A stretch of DNA of 37,288 bases from a virus. Below are positions 12,491 through 18,736 of the stretch, in pieces; position 1 is the first letter of the stretch, and every line of letters begins with the position of its first letter. The notes under the pieces are model-generated. The model was given only the letters and a program-made list of their open reading frames with translations, did not search any database and was not told the DNA's origin. The stretch is from positions 1 to 37,288 of the IMG/VR virus record IMGVR_UViG_3300009618_000018; one strand, 5' to 3'. The position numbers and the translations under genes were made by a program.

Positions 12491-12752
12491 GTTTTCCCGG
12501 GCGACGCGGCAGGCGAAGCCGTCCTCGCAGCTGACGCTGCGCGAACGCATTGCAGCCGAGCGCGAGCGCGGCGCCGCAGCGTTAGAGCGGAGCGGCGAGC
12601 TCTTAGCGGCGATCGAGGGCAAGCCGGCGCTGGCCGAGGCCTACCGCCGCTTCTTCGCCCGGCTCAACGATGTCGCGACCGCAGCCGAGGCGCTGGAACG
12701 CGAGATCCGGCGATTCGCCGAGCAGATCGGTGGTTCCGACGCGGGGCTATGA
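12483..12752 (+). CDS. Small coiled-coil protein, 89 aa
   Basis: ATG 12483 overlaps the end of the initiator candidate by 8 bases. The product is almost all helix with many charged heptad-like positions (LRERIAAERERGAAALERSGELLAAI, RFFARLNDVATAAEALEREIRRFAEQI). It is probably a dimer and perhaps a partner of the upstream replication protein. No family recognised. Confidence 0.65.
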   Translation: MAEFSRATRQAKPSSQLTLRERIAAERERGAAALERSGELLAAIEGKPALAEAYRRFFARLNDVATAAEALEREIRRFAEQIGGSDAGL

Positions 12753-12841
12753 TGGTGGGTTAAGGCGCTGCGCTAAGCCACGGATTTGTCATAGCATTGC
12801 CAATGCGGCTGCGGTAACGTCGCGCCCGGTGAGGGAAACCG

Positions 12842-13039
12842 ATGGCGGCCGCGATTCGCGAGGGCGACGAGGTGCTCGTGCATGGGCGCGTCCATAAAGT
12901 CTTTGCAGCGGAAGGACTTGTCGAGGTGACCTTCGCCAAATGGTGGCCGCGCTGGTCGGCCGTGCTGGTCAAGATCGAACAGGTCGAGCCGGTTGCCATA
13001 TCGAGCGAGCCAGAGCCGGGAACCTCCGGAAAGTCTTAA
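12842..13039 (+). CDS. Small SH3-like hypothetical protein, 65 aa
   Basis: ATG 12842 with GAGGGAAA about 6 bases upstream. The sequence IREGDEVLVHGRVHKVFAAEGLVEVTFAKWWPRWSAVLVKIEQVEPV reads as a five-strand SH3-like or KOW-like barrel followed by a short tail. Such proteins often bind nucleic acid or partner proteins. It is separated from the previous gene by 89 bases with no clear signal in them. Confidence 0.6.
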   Translation: MAAAIREGDEVLVHGRVHKVFAAEGLVEVTFAKWWPRWSAVLVKIEQVEPVAISSEPEPGTSGKS

Positions 13040-13074
13040 TAAAAACGTCAGGATTGGCGCCGATTCTGCGGCGC

Positions 13075-13467
13075 ATGGAAGCCTCGATTTCCAGCGCGCA
13101 ACGTCTGGTCGGCTTCACCGCCGACCTCACCTTCCGCTTTCGCCTGCCGCCGGCCCTGCAGCTGACGGTCGGGCCCGGACGCTGGATCAATTGTATTCAC
13201 CAGGCGCGGGTCGACGTGGGTGAGGATGCCGTCGTCGAGATCCGCGCGTTCAACGGTTCCGAGCTCGAGGCGCGCCGCATCGTCTTCGAGCAGACCAAGC
13301 GGTTCCTGATCGCCATCGCCGGTGGCGTGCGCAAGCTGCCGAAGGAGAATTTTTCCGGGAGGCTCACCAAGGCATCGCGGCCGGACCGCTACGAGCACTA
13401 CGAGATCGTCACCGGCGCCGCACTGTCGATCACCCAGGCGATCATGGCGCCAGCGGTGGTGGCATGA
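13075..13467 (+). CDS. Hypothetical early protein, 130 aa
   Basis: ATG 13075 to a TGA that overlaps the next ATG. The sequence alternates strands and helices: DLTFRFRLPPALQLTVGPGRWINCI, AVVEIRAFNGSELEARRIVFEQTKRFLIAIAGG, and a basic stretch ending DRYEHYEIVTGAALSITQAI. No family recognised. A start further upstream in the same frame is possible, but the region before 13075 lacks a ribosome-binding site. Ordinary amino-acid make-up and the ATGA overlap support the gene. Confidence 0.6.
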   Translation: MEASISSAQRLVGFTADLTFRFRLPPALQLTVGPGRWINCIHQARVDVGEDAVVEIRAFNGSELEARRIVFEQTKRFLIAIAGGVRKLPKENFSGRLTKASRPDRYEHYEIVTGAALSITQAIMAPAVVA

Positions 13468-13721
13468 CACGGGGATTTTTAAAGGCGGACGGCAACGACT
13501 GGCTCGTCGGCGCGAGTGATTTGTCCAACGAAGAATATCCCTATCATGGTCCGGTCGCCCGCGTGAGCTGCGACGACAAATGGCTCGTAATCTGCACGGA
13601 CGATCACGAGGGGTACGCGATGCTGAATGTCGAGGCACTTCCTTTTCTGCGCCGCGCGCTGGGCTATCTCGACAGGAAGAGGTGGTCTGAGCGCAGTCGG
13701 CCCGGGCGGCCGTTGCGATAG
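13464..13721 (+). CDS. Small hypothetical protein, 85 aa
   Basis: ATG 13464 overlaps the upstream stop. The core (GNDWLVGASDLSNEEYPYHGPVARVSCDDKWLVICTDDHEGYAMLNVEALPFLRRAL) looks like a small beta-sheet with a closing helix, then a basic tail. No motif points to a function. Like its neighbours it is a short accessory gene of the right early operon. Confidence 0.6.
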   Translation: MTRGFLKADGNDWLVGASDLSNEEYPYHGPVARVSCDDKWLVICTDDHEGYAMLNVEALPFLRRALGYLDRKRWSERSRPGRPLR

Positions 13722-13824
13722 CGATGGGAAAATCCATTAACCGCGATTCGCGCCGGCGCCTGACAGTGCGCGGAGATTTCGGCATCATGGCGCCCGGAGA
13801 GGAGGCAGCGTTGGGGACGCTGCC

Positions 13825-13998
13825 ATGCCGTGCATTTTCGGCTTGTCGCGCGTCGAGCAGCGCGCGTACATCGCCATCATCGCCGATCTCAAAGCGAAGC
13901 CGGGCCTCGACGAGGCCGTCGCGCGCGCCGCCGATTGGCTCATGCAGAAGCTGCAAGGTCACACGTTCGACAGCATGAGGCTGGCGCGCGTGGCGTAA
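13825..13998 (+). CDS. Small helical protein, 57 aa
   Basis: ATG 13825 with GGGGA 7-8 bases upstream, to TAA 13998. The product (CIFGLSRVEQRAYIAIIADL, DEAVARAADWLMQKLQGHTFDSM) is an ordinary soluble three-helix protein. It is preferred to the overlapping frame 13724-13978, whose second half is an unnatural Ser/Arg/Pro run. The 100 bases before it hold no other gene. Function unknown. Confidence 0.6.
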   Translation: MPCIFGLSRVEQRAYIAIIADLKAKPGLDEAVARAADWLMQKLQGHTFDSMRLARVA

Positions 13999-14084
13999 TT
14001 CTATACCGGCGCGGGGCAGGTTCCTTCCGAAAAGCCTCCTCCCAATTCCGTCCCGCGCCGGCACTTCGCATTCGGGGAGCGTCA

Positions 14085-15014
14085 ATGAGCGTGCCGGACG
14101 GCGCCAACCGCGTCAGAAAACAAAAAGACGCGGGGGCGCCCGGCGGTGCGCAGCGAAAAAAAGTTGATATCGAGGAGCTCATCCGCTGGGCCTACCTCGA
14201 CGAGCTCAGCAAGCGGCAGACATCGGCGGCCGAAGGCATCTGGGATCGGCTTTCGCAATATGGCTCGCTCGGCGGCATCAATCCGGATGAAAGCAACTTT
14301 GCCGGCGGCGGTGCGCAACGTTACGCGCAATTCGGCCTGCCTCATCCCGACGCCGAGGAAATCGAGCGAGCCGTCAATGCGCTCGGCAAGATCTCGATCG
14401 AGCAGGATTTTGACATCATCGTCGGCGAGCTGCGGGCGCTGGTCAGCGTCAACGATGTGATGCCGCGGCCGAGAGGGCGCGTACGGGGCCGCACGGCCGA
14501 AGCCGGCTATTACGACAAGGACGCGACACCGCCGCAGATGCGGCCGCGCGACGTGCTCTTCGTCTCCACCATCAACGTCACTGCGCTCGTCATCACGCAT
14601 GCAGTCATGGGCACGCGGCCGAAATGGAAAAGTGGAACGCCGCGGCCATATCAGATTCCCGGCCGGCGCGGATCGATGATCGTCGGCGAATGCCGCGGCA
14701 AAAATCTCTATTCCGCCGGCTGCTATTGCCCGCTGCGCTGGGCGCCATCGCCGGCGGAGATCGTGCTCGGCCGCGCCGATTATCACCTCTGGCATCGCGC
14801 GCTCGGCAGTCTCACGCAAACGCTTAACCTTACGGAGCACGAGGCACTGCCACCGGCGGCGCCGGCAGCTCCTTGGCTCGCGGAACAGAAAAAACGCGCT
14901 GTTTGGTCGTATGCCGTTGCCCGGCAAAGACCTTTGCCGCTCCGGCCGCAGCGTGCGCGCGCGCTCCGGCGGCCAAAAAGAGCAAAGGATTCAAAGCGGC
15001 CATGGACGATTTGA
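14085..15014 (+). CDS. Conserved prophage protein before the terminator; possible late regulator
   Basis: 309 residues from ATG 14085 with GGGGAG 6 bases upstream. A basic, disordered N-terminus leads to VDIEELIRWAYLDELSKRQTS and SQYGSLGGINPD. The middle has AQRYAQFGLPHPDAEEIERAVNALG, FDIIVGELRALV, then DVLFVSTINVTALVITHAVMG. The C-terminus is Pro/Arg-rich. I recognise this kind of protein from Rhizobiales prophages but know no function. It is the last gene before a strong terminator and the structural genes, where lambda places the antiterminator Q. A regulatory role is therefore worth testing, but only the position supports it. Confidence 0.68.
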   Translation: MSVPDGANRVRKQKDAGAPGGAQRKKVDIEELIRWAYLDELSKRQTSAAEGIWDRLSQYGSLGGINPDESNFAGGGAQRYAQFGLPHPDAEEIERAVNALGKISIEQDFDIIVGELRALVSVNDVMPRPRGRVRGRTAEAGYYDKDATPPQMRPRDVLFVSTINVTALVITHAVMGTRPKWKSGTPRPYQIPGRRGSMIVGECRGKNLYSAGCYCPLRWAPSPAEIVLGRADYHLWHRALGSLTQTLNLTEHEALPPAAPAAPWLAEQKKRAVWSYAVARQRPLPLRPQRARALRRPKRAKDSKRPWTI

Positions 15015-15029
15015 CTCGGGGGCAAAAGC

Positions 15030-15058
15030 TTGACAACGTAGCGAGGCCTGAAAAAGGT
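15030..15058 (+). promoter_or_regulatory. Weak candidate late promoter
   Basis: A perfect -35 TTGACA at 15030-15035 is followed two bases later by GTAGCG, one half of the repressor operator, as in PL and PR. However, no good -10 lies 16-18 bases on (AAAGGT at best) and the second operator arm is absent. It sits just before the terminator at 15064-15106, recalling lambda PR' and tR'. Confidence 0.25.
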
Positions 15059-15063
15059 TCTGA

Positions 15064-15106
15064 GCCCGCCCGGCGCCGACGCGCCGCGGCGGGTTTCGCG
15101 TTTTTT
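15064..15106 (+). terminator. Rho-independent terminator closing the right early operon
   Basis: CCCGCC (15065-15070) pairs with GGCGGG (15088-15093), and inside it GGCG (72-75) pairs with CGCC (82-85) around a 6-base loop. TTT, CGCG and then TTTTTT follow. The translation across it (an Arg/Ala run then GFAFFDGE) is typical of read-through of a hairpin. This supports a gene start at 15125 rather than 15002. Confidence 0.8.
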
Positions 15107-15124
15107 GATGGGGAGCCGGCCCGT

Positions 15125-15424
15125 GTGACGCGCGTCGCCACAAAAGCGCTCACCGCGTCCGAGCTCGAGCGTGCGCTCGACGAGTTGCGCAACATGATCC
15201 ATTTTCTGTCGCCGCCGCTCAATCAGCGGCCGGGGCTATTTCTCGAACAAAAAGACGCGCTCGATCAATTCGTCCTCGGCCTGCAAAGGCGCATGGGCTT
15301 TCAATCGACGTCGCCGACGTCTTTTAGATCGCCGCAGCGCGACAGCGGAATCGCCGCGATCTGCAGCAAAGGCCGCATCATTCCGATCCAGCGGCGACGG
15401 ATGCTCGCGGACAAACAAACATGA
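15125..15424 (+). CDS. Hypothetical protein, 99 aa
   Basis: GTG 15125 is chosen, 9 bases after GGGGAG and downstream of the terminator; the longer frame from 15002 runs through the hairpin. The first part is helical (TASELERALDELRNMIHFL, FLEQKDALDQFVLGLQRRMGF). The rest is basic, ending in RGRI-type residues (SKGRIIPIQRRRMLADKQ). No family recognised. Its TGA overlaps the ATG of a 30-codon membrane peptide, and the two may act together. Confidence 0.55.
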   Translation: MTRVATKALTASELERALDELRNMIHFLSPPLNQRPGLFLEQKDALDQFVLGLQRRMGFQSTSPTSFRSPQRDSGIAAICSKGRIIPIQRRRMLADKQT

Positions 15425-15513
15425 TAGTGCTCTGGGTCACCGCCTGCTTCGCCGTGCTGCAGGGCATTTTCGCGATCGCGGCCGAGGAAATGCGGTCTTT
15501 TTGCTTCCGATAA
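15421..15513 (+). CDS. 30-residue membrane peptide
   Basis: ATG 15421 overlaps the upstream TGA (ATGA); stop TAA at 15513. A hydrophobic stretch (IVLWVTACFAVLQGIFAIAA) is followed by EEMRSFCFR. It is a one-span micro-protein. Position at the beginning of the late region would suit a lysis helper, but it is much shorter than known holins. Small size leaves real doubt. Confidence 0.4.
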   Translation: MIVLWVTACFAVLQGIFAIAAEEMRSFCFR

Positions 15514-15567
15514 CGGCCGCTTCCCGGAAGCAATCAACGGTCTCTGTTGATCGCGGAGTCAACGCTC

Positions 15568-15900
15568 ATGGCCCGCTTGAGCGCGAAGCTTCGCAGCATC
15601 GAGGGCAAGACCGAGGCCGGCGCTGCCTATCGGGCGTTGGCCTATTGGTGCCCCGGCTGCGACGACTGCACCGTGATCTACATCGAAGGCGGCGGCGCGA
15701 CGTGGACATGGGACGGCAATGTGGACGCGCCGACCTTCTCGCCGAGCATCCGCGTCTCGTCCAATGGTAAAACACTCTGCCATCATTTCGTCCGCGGCGG
15801 GAACATCGAATTCTGCACTGACAGCCCGCACGCGCTTGCCGGTAAGACAGTGCCGTTGCCCGATTGGCCCTACGCCGAAGGCGAATATGGCGGCGTCTAA
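15568..15900 (+). CDS. DUF6527-type metal-binding phage protein (copy 2)
   Basis: 110 residues from ATG 15568 with GGAG 9 bases upstream; a TTG at 15547 is possible. It shares with the copy at 4316-4672 the motifs WCPxC, W-x-WD-x-NVDAPTF, CHHFVRGG, and IEFCTDSPHALAG followed by VPLPDWP. The PTFSPSI segment is the standard form of the family, so this copy is closer to the usual type. Cys and His residues suggest a bound metal. Two diverged copies on opposite strands point to separate acquisition or an old duplication. Confidence 0.82.
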   Translation: MARLSAKLRSIEGKTEAGAAYRALAYWCPGCDDCTVIYIEGGGATWTWDGNVDAPTFSPSIRVSSNGKTLCHHFVRGGNIEFCTDSPHALAGKTVPLPDWPYAEGEYGGV

Positions 15901-15970
15901 TCGATGGTTCAATTGAGCGGCGCGTTCAGCTTGCAGCCCTCGGCTACGGCGACACAACGGAGAGACCGAA

Positions 15971-16168
15971 ATGCACGATCGAAACGGAACGCCCTTGAAG
16001 GTTGGCGACGTTGTCCTGCTGCCGGGCCGCATTACCCAACTGAGCGAAGGCACGGCAGACTATTGCAATGTGAGCGTCGAGAGCCTCGAAGGGCGCCGCC
16101 CTGATGGTGCGAAGGAAACGCTTTGCATCAACACAGGCGTCCTCGTCCTGCACGAGCACGCGGACTAG
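15971..16168 (+). CDS. Small beta-barrel-like protein, 65 aa
   Basis: ATG 15971 with GGAGAGACC upstream. The sequence GTPLKVGDVVLLPGRITQLSEG, YCNVSVESLEGR, TLCINTGVLVLHEHAD fits a short SH3-like barrel, as in many phage proteins that start KVGDVV-x-P. It lies between the two copies of the 21-bp direct repeat. Function unknown. Confidence 0.6.
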   Translation: MHDRNGTPLKVGDVVLLPGRITQLSEGTADYCNVSVESLEGRRPDGAKETLCINTGVLVLHEHAD

Positions 16169-16176
16169 ATCGTCCT

Positions 16177-16218
16177 ACTTCATTTTCTCCGTCAATATAT
16201 TGACTGAAAAAATGAAGT
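16177..16218. repeat. 42-base AT-rich palindrome before the recombinase
   Basis: Outer arms ACTTCATTTT (16177-16186) and AAAATGAAGT (16209-16218) are perfect inverted repeats. The centre GTCAATATATTGAC (16191-16204) is itself a perfect palindrome. Only the 4-base spacers CTCC and TGAA break the symmetry. The element is strikingly AT-rich against its surroundings. It could be a recombinase binding/crossover site or an operator. No T-run suits a terminator. Confidence 0.75.
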
Positions 16219-16236
16219 CAGCCGCGGCTACGGCGA

Positions 16237-16302
16237 CACAACGGATCTGTTGTGAACCCAATTCGAATTTGGGGTTAACCCCAAGCTGAATGGGGGCTGG
16301 CC
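16237..16302. repeat. Cluster of short palindromes in the recombinase leader
   Basis: CACAAC/GTTGTG (16237-16254, 6-base loop), a near-palindrome around AATTCGAATT (16259-16268), the perfect 16-base TTGGGGTTAACCCCAA (16269-16284), and GGGGC-TG-GCCCC spanning the start codon region follow one another. Such density suggests protein binding or control of translation of the recombinase. Confidence 0.55.
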
Positions 16303-17363
16303 CCATGACCCCTACGGATCTGCCGGTCGTCACCGATCGGCCGGTCCTGGTCGCCGAGACCACGGACGTACTGGCTCGGCGATCAACCAATCCGGCGCTA
16401 ACCGACGCGCTGCAATCGGCGAGCGATTATGCCGCAGCTTCCAAATCTGAGGCCACGCGACGCGCTTATCGTGCTGATTGGGCGGATTTCGCCCGATGGT
16501 GCGACGGCGTTGGCCTATGTCCGCTGCCAGCGGCGCCGACGACTCTCGCTACTTACCTCGCGCAGCTTGCCGACGCCGGGAAAAAAGTCTCGACGATCAG
16601 GCGGCGCCTGGCTGCGGTAGCGTATGCTCACAAACTCAAAGGCTTAGTCCCGCCCAGCGATGCTGAGACGGTCCGCGCGGTGCTCTCGGGCATCCGCCGC
16701 AAGATCGGTGTCGCCGTGACGCGCAAGGCGCCGGCGACGGCGCAGAGCCTTTCGCGGATGCTTGCGCCGCGGCGATCTCGTATTCCTAAATCACTGATTT
16801 CGGAATCATCATCAGCTGATCAACCGGCGCCGGACCTTCGCGCTCTCCGCGATCGGGCGCTGCTGTTGCTCGGTTTCGCAGCCGCGTTGCGTCGAAGCGA
16901 GCTGGTCGCGCTCGACGTCGCCGATCTCGAATTCGTCGAGCGCGGCGTCATCGTGCACGTGCGCGTCTCGAAGACCGACCAAGAAGGCGCCGGCGCCCAG
17001 ATCGCCATACCGAACGGCAAGAAGCTTAAGCCCGTCGCGGCGCTGAAGGAATGGCTCGAGGCCGCAGCGATCGCCGAGGGCCCGGTTTTCCGCTCAATCG
17101 ACAAAGGCAATCGAATCGGTGGCCGGCTCACCGACCGCTCGGTGGCGACCATCGTCAAGCATTACGCGGCGGCCGCCGGATTTGATGATGCAATCTATTC
17201 CGGACATTCGATGCGCGCGGGGTTTGTTACCTCGGCGCTCGAGCGCGGCGCCGACTTCTTCTCGGTGATGCGTGTCACGCGGCATCGCGACGTCGACACG
17301 CTGCGCGCCTACGACCGTCGCGCCGGGCTGTTCAAGGATCACGCCGGGAAGGATTTTCTATGA
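16290..17363 (+). CDS. Tyrosine recombinase / integrase
   Basis: 357 residues from ATG 16290, or 352 from ATG 16305. The N-terminal core-binding domain at about 36-135 includes YAAASKSEATRRAYRADWADFARWC and VSTIRRRLAAVAYAHKL. The catalytic domain follows with Arg201 (AALRRSEL), Lys228 (VSKTDQ), His306 and Arg309 (HSMRAG), His332 (TRHRD) and Tyr341 (LRAYDRR), so all catalytic residues are present. It cuts and rejoins DNA through a covalent Tyr link. Its place beside late genes, far from the immunity region, is unusual for a phage integrase. It may be a mobile passenger or serve dimer resolution. Confidence 0.93.
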   Translation: MGAGPMTPTDLPVVTDRPVLVAETTDVLARRSTNPALTDALQSASDYAAASKSEATRRAYRADWADFARWCDGVGLCPLPAAPTTLATYLAQLADAGKKVSTIRRRLAAVAYAHKLKGLVPPSDAETVRAVLSGIRRKIGVAVTRKAPATAQSLSRMLAPRRSRIPKSLISESSSADQPAPDLRALRDRALLLLGFAAALRRSELVALDVADLEFVERGVIVHVRVSKTDQEGAGAQIAIPNGKKLKPVAALKEWLEAAAIAEGPVFRSIDKGNRIGGRLTDRSVATIVKHYAAAAGFDDAIYSGHSMRAGFVTSALERGADFFSVMRVTRHRDVDTLRAYDRRAGLFKDHAGKDFL

Positions 17364-17464
17364 GCAGCAAACAACCGCGGCCATCGGCGACCTATCGTGC
17401 GGCGCGGCGCAGCATCCAAAAAGGCGTGAAAAAGATTCACGAACTGCTGATTTCGCCGCGCTGA
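17360..17464 (+). CDS. Basic 34-residue peptide
   Basis: ATG 17360 overlaps the integrase stop (ATGA) and runs to TGA 17464. The product is strongly basic (TYRAARRSIQKGVKKIHELL). It could be a small DNA-binding accessory, for instance a directionality helper of the recombinase, or a chance frame. Only the coupling supports it. Confidence 0.35.
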   Translation: MSSKQPRPSATYRAARRSIQKGVKKIHELLISPR

Positions 17465-17501
17465 AATCGTGCTATATACCCTCCACGAAAAGGAGGAGCT
17501 G

Positions 17502-17744
17502 ATGATCGCGCGCCGAAAATTCATACAATCACTATTGCCCGGGGCTGCCGCACTTGTTGCAGCGGCTGCCATTGCTCGCCTTCCAGCCTCGCCGGAAACC
17601 GAATGGATGACTCACGCGAAAGCGAGAGCTGAATTGGGCATTACCGATCCTGACTACACGCACACCATCATCGATCCGTGCCATCAACACCCATGGGCCT
17701 TCTCTATCGACACCCAATCGGCCTTCTCTAAAGGAATTGCCTGA
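17502..17744 (+). CDS. Short exported protein with Tat-type signal
   Basis: 80 residues from ATG 17502, with AGGAGG 6 bases upstream. The N-terminus IARRKFIQSLLPGAAALVAA has twin arginines followed by x-F-I and an Ala-rich hydrophobic run, as in Tat signal peptides. The predicted mature part is about 50 residues (WMTHAKARAELGITDPDY, DPCHQHPWAFSIDTQS) with a single Cys and two His near it. A TATATA -10-like element lies about 30 bases before the start, but no clear -35 was seen. Function unknown. Confidence 0.62.
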   Translation: MIARRKFIQSLLPGAAALVAAAAIARLPASPETEWMTHAKARAELGITDPDYTHTIIDPCHQHPWAFSIDTQSAFSKGIA

Positions 17745-17938
17745 TGGGCTGCGGCTGCGCCGAGCGCAAACAGGCGATCGTCATCGCCGCCGGCGCCGCA
17801 TTCCGCGGCGACGTCGAAACGCTCAAGCGCGAAGTCGCGTTTGTCGGCCGATCGGCGCTGGAAGACGCGCGCGCGATCGCGCAGCGAGCGCAGCTCGCAC
17901 GCGTAGCGCTGGCGCACAGGATGACGGCGCGGCGGTGA
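17744..17938 (+). CDS. Small prophage protein beginning MGCGC, 64 aa
   Basis: ATG 17744 overlaps the upstream TGA, and the TGA overlaps GTG 17935. The start MGCGCAERKQAIVIAAGAAF followed by a charged helix (DVETLKREVAFVGRSALEDARAI) is a pattern I associate with short proteins placed before the packaging genes of Rhizobiales prophages. The two cysteines near the N-terminus might bind metal. Role unknown. Confidence 0.65.
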   Translation: MGCGCAERKQAIVIAAGAAFRGDVETLKREVAFVGRSALEDARAIAQRAQLARVALAHRMTARR

Positions 17939-18516
17939 AAGCTTCTCATGATTTCGGACTGTTCACGCTCGACATTCGCGCCGACTTCGAGGAGATGGCG
18001 CAGCGGCTGCGCACAGTCGGCAATCAGGCGCCGCACATCATGCGCCGCGCCATCAATCGCGTCGGCGACAAGGCGCGCACCAAAGTCGTGCGCGCGCTGG
18101 TCAAGCAAACCGGCGCGAAGTATGGCACGGTGCGCCGCGCGCTGAAGATCAGGCGCGCCAATTATGGCGAGCTCGCCTACCGCATCGTCGGCTTCGGCGG
18201 CTTCCTGCCGCTCTCGGCATTTTCGGCGCGCCAGCGCAAGGATGGCGTCTCGGCGGCGCCGTGGGGCACGCGACGCGTGTTTGCGCACGCGTTTATAGGG
18301 ACTACCCTCGGCGGCCATGTCTTCGTCCGTGAAGTGCACGGAGGGTCGCGTGTCGGCCGATTGCCGATCAGAGAGCTATTCGGGCCGGCCATTCCGCGCG
18401 AGCTGCTCAAGGATGATGTGAAGACGACCTTCGAGTCGACCGTCGCCGCCGAGTTGCCGATCGCGGCCGAGCGCGAGCTCGGCGCATTGCTCTCAGGTTT
18501 CGCTCCGCGTGGCTGA
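17935..18516 (+). CDS. gpZ-like minor tail / tail completion protein
   Basis: 193 residues from GTG 17935, overlapping the preceding stop. FEEMAQRLRTVGNQAPHIMRRAINRVGDKARTKVVRALVKQTGAKYGTVRRALKI is the characteristic N-terminal helix pair of the lambda gpZ family (Ala-x-x-R-A-hN-R, then KAR-T). It is followed by a beta region (ELAYRIVGFGGFLPLSAF, TLGGHVFVREVHGGSRVGRLPI) and a C-terminal helix. gpZ proteins finish the tail where it joins the head. In lambda it lies after the head genes; here it precedes the terminase, separated by the cos-like gap. Confidence 0.75.
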   Translation: MKASHDFGLFTLDIRADFEEMAQRLRTVGNQAPHIMRRAINRVGDKARTKVVRALVKQTGAKYGTVRRALKIRRANYGELAYRIVGFGGFLPLSAFSARQRKDGVSAAPWGTRRVFAHAFIGTTLGGHVFVREVHGGSRVGRLPIRELFGPAIPRELLKDDVKTTFESTVAAELPIAAERELGALLSGFAPRG

Positions 18517-18540
18517 TCCGCGCTACCGGAACCACATCCG

Positions 18541-18736
18541 CGGCAGGATGGTCGCCCCAGGTGATGTCTCAGTCATCAAAAGTCATATTTAAACCATCAA
18601 AAGTGATGTCTGAACCATCCGGCGGCGCAACCGGCCGAGGGCGGCGGGTCCTTCCTGGCGGGGTACCCCCCGCGCTAGCGCGGCAGCTCGAAAAAGCCCT
18701 AGCTGATCTCTAAAAATCCTGGGTCAACGGTCAACG
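18541..18736. other. Candidate cos/packaging region
   Basis: A 220-base non-coding gap precedes the small terminase gene. It contains GTGATGTCT twice (18561-18569, 18603-18611) and CATCAAAAGT twice (18574-18583, 18595-18604). A GC-rich stretch with GGCGGCGGGTCCTTCC near 18637-18652 and the perfect palindrome CCGCGCTAGCGCGG (18670-18683) follow. Three GTCAACGG-like units lie at 18722-18746, running into the gene start. Repeats beside a partly symmetric GC-rich cut site are what a cosB-cosN region would look like. I see no gene here. Confidence 0.5.

Larger units (their letters stand above)
15941..16245 (+). repeat. 21-bp direct repeat pair flanking a small gene
   Basis: A perfect 21-bp copy beginning CGGCTACGGCGACACAACGG occurs at 15941-15961 and 16225-16245, 284 bases apart. 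The first copy provides the leader of the gene at 15971, the second lies before the recombinase gene. Between them are that gene and a 42-base palindrome. The arrangement could be a short duplication or recombination (att-like) sites. Confidence 0.75.

Noticed and set aside
13724-13978. Rightward 84-codon frame
   Set aside because: Its second half is a Ser/Arg/Pro run produced by reading the 57-residue gene at 13825-13998 out of frame.
13048-14085. Long leftward open frame of 345 codons
   Set aside because: It is Arg/His/Asp-rich, lies antisense to better genes with overlapping starts and stops, and is typical of GC-rich shadow frames. The same applies to leftward frames at 21596-23071, 23659-24906, 20488-21342 and 31431-32501.
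15002-15124. N-terminal extension of the 15125 gene
   Set aside because: It translates a terminator hairpin and T-run; a GTG with a good ribosome-binding site follows.
16177-17363. Protelomerase-type telomere (palindrome beside a tyrosine recombinase)
   Set aside because: The recombinase is about 350 residues with ordinary integrase spacing, whereas protelomerases are much larger, and the cos-like gap with a GpA terminase points to a different genome end. The palindrome is kept as a possible recombination or control site.
15125-18516. Lysis cassette
   Set aside because: This is a common place for lysis genes, but no lysozyme, amidase, holin or spanin pattern was found in any product here; the tiny membrane peptide at 15421 is too short to call a holin.
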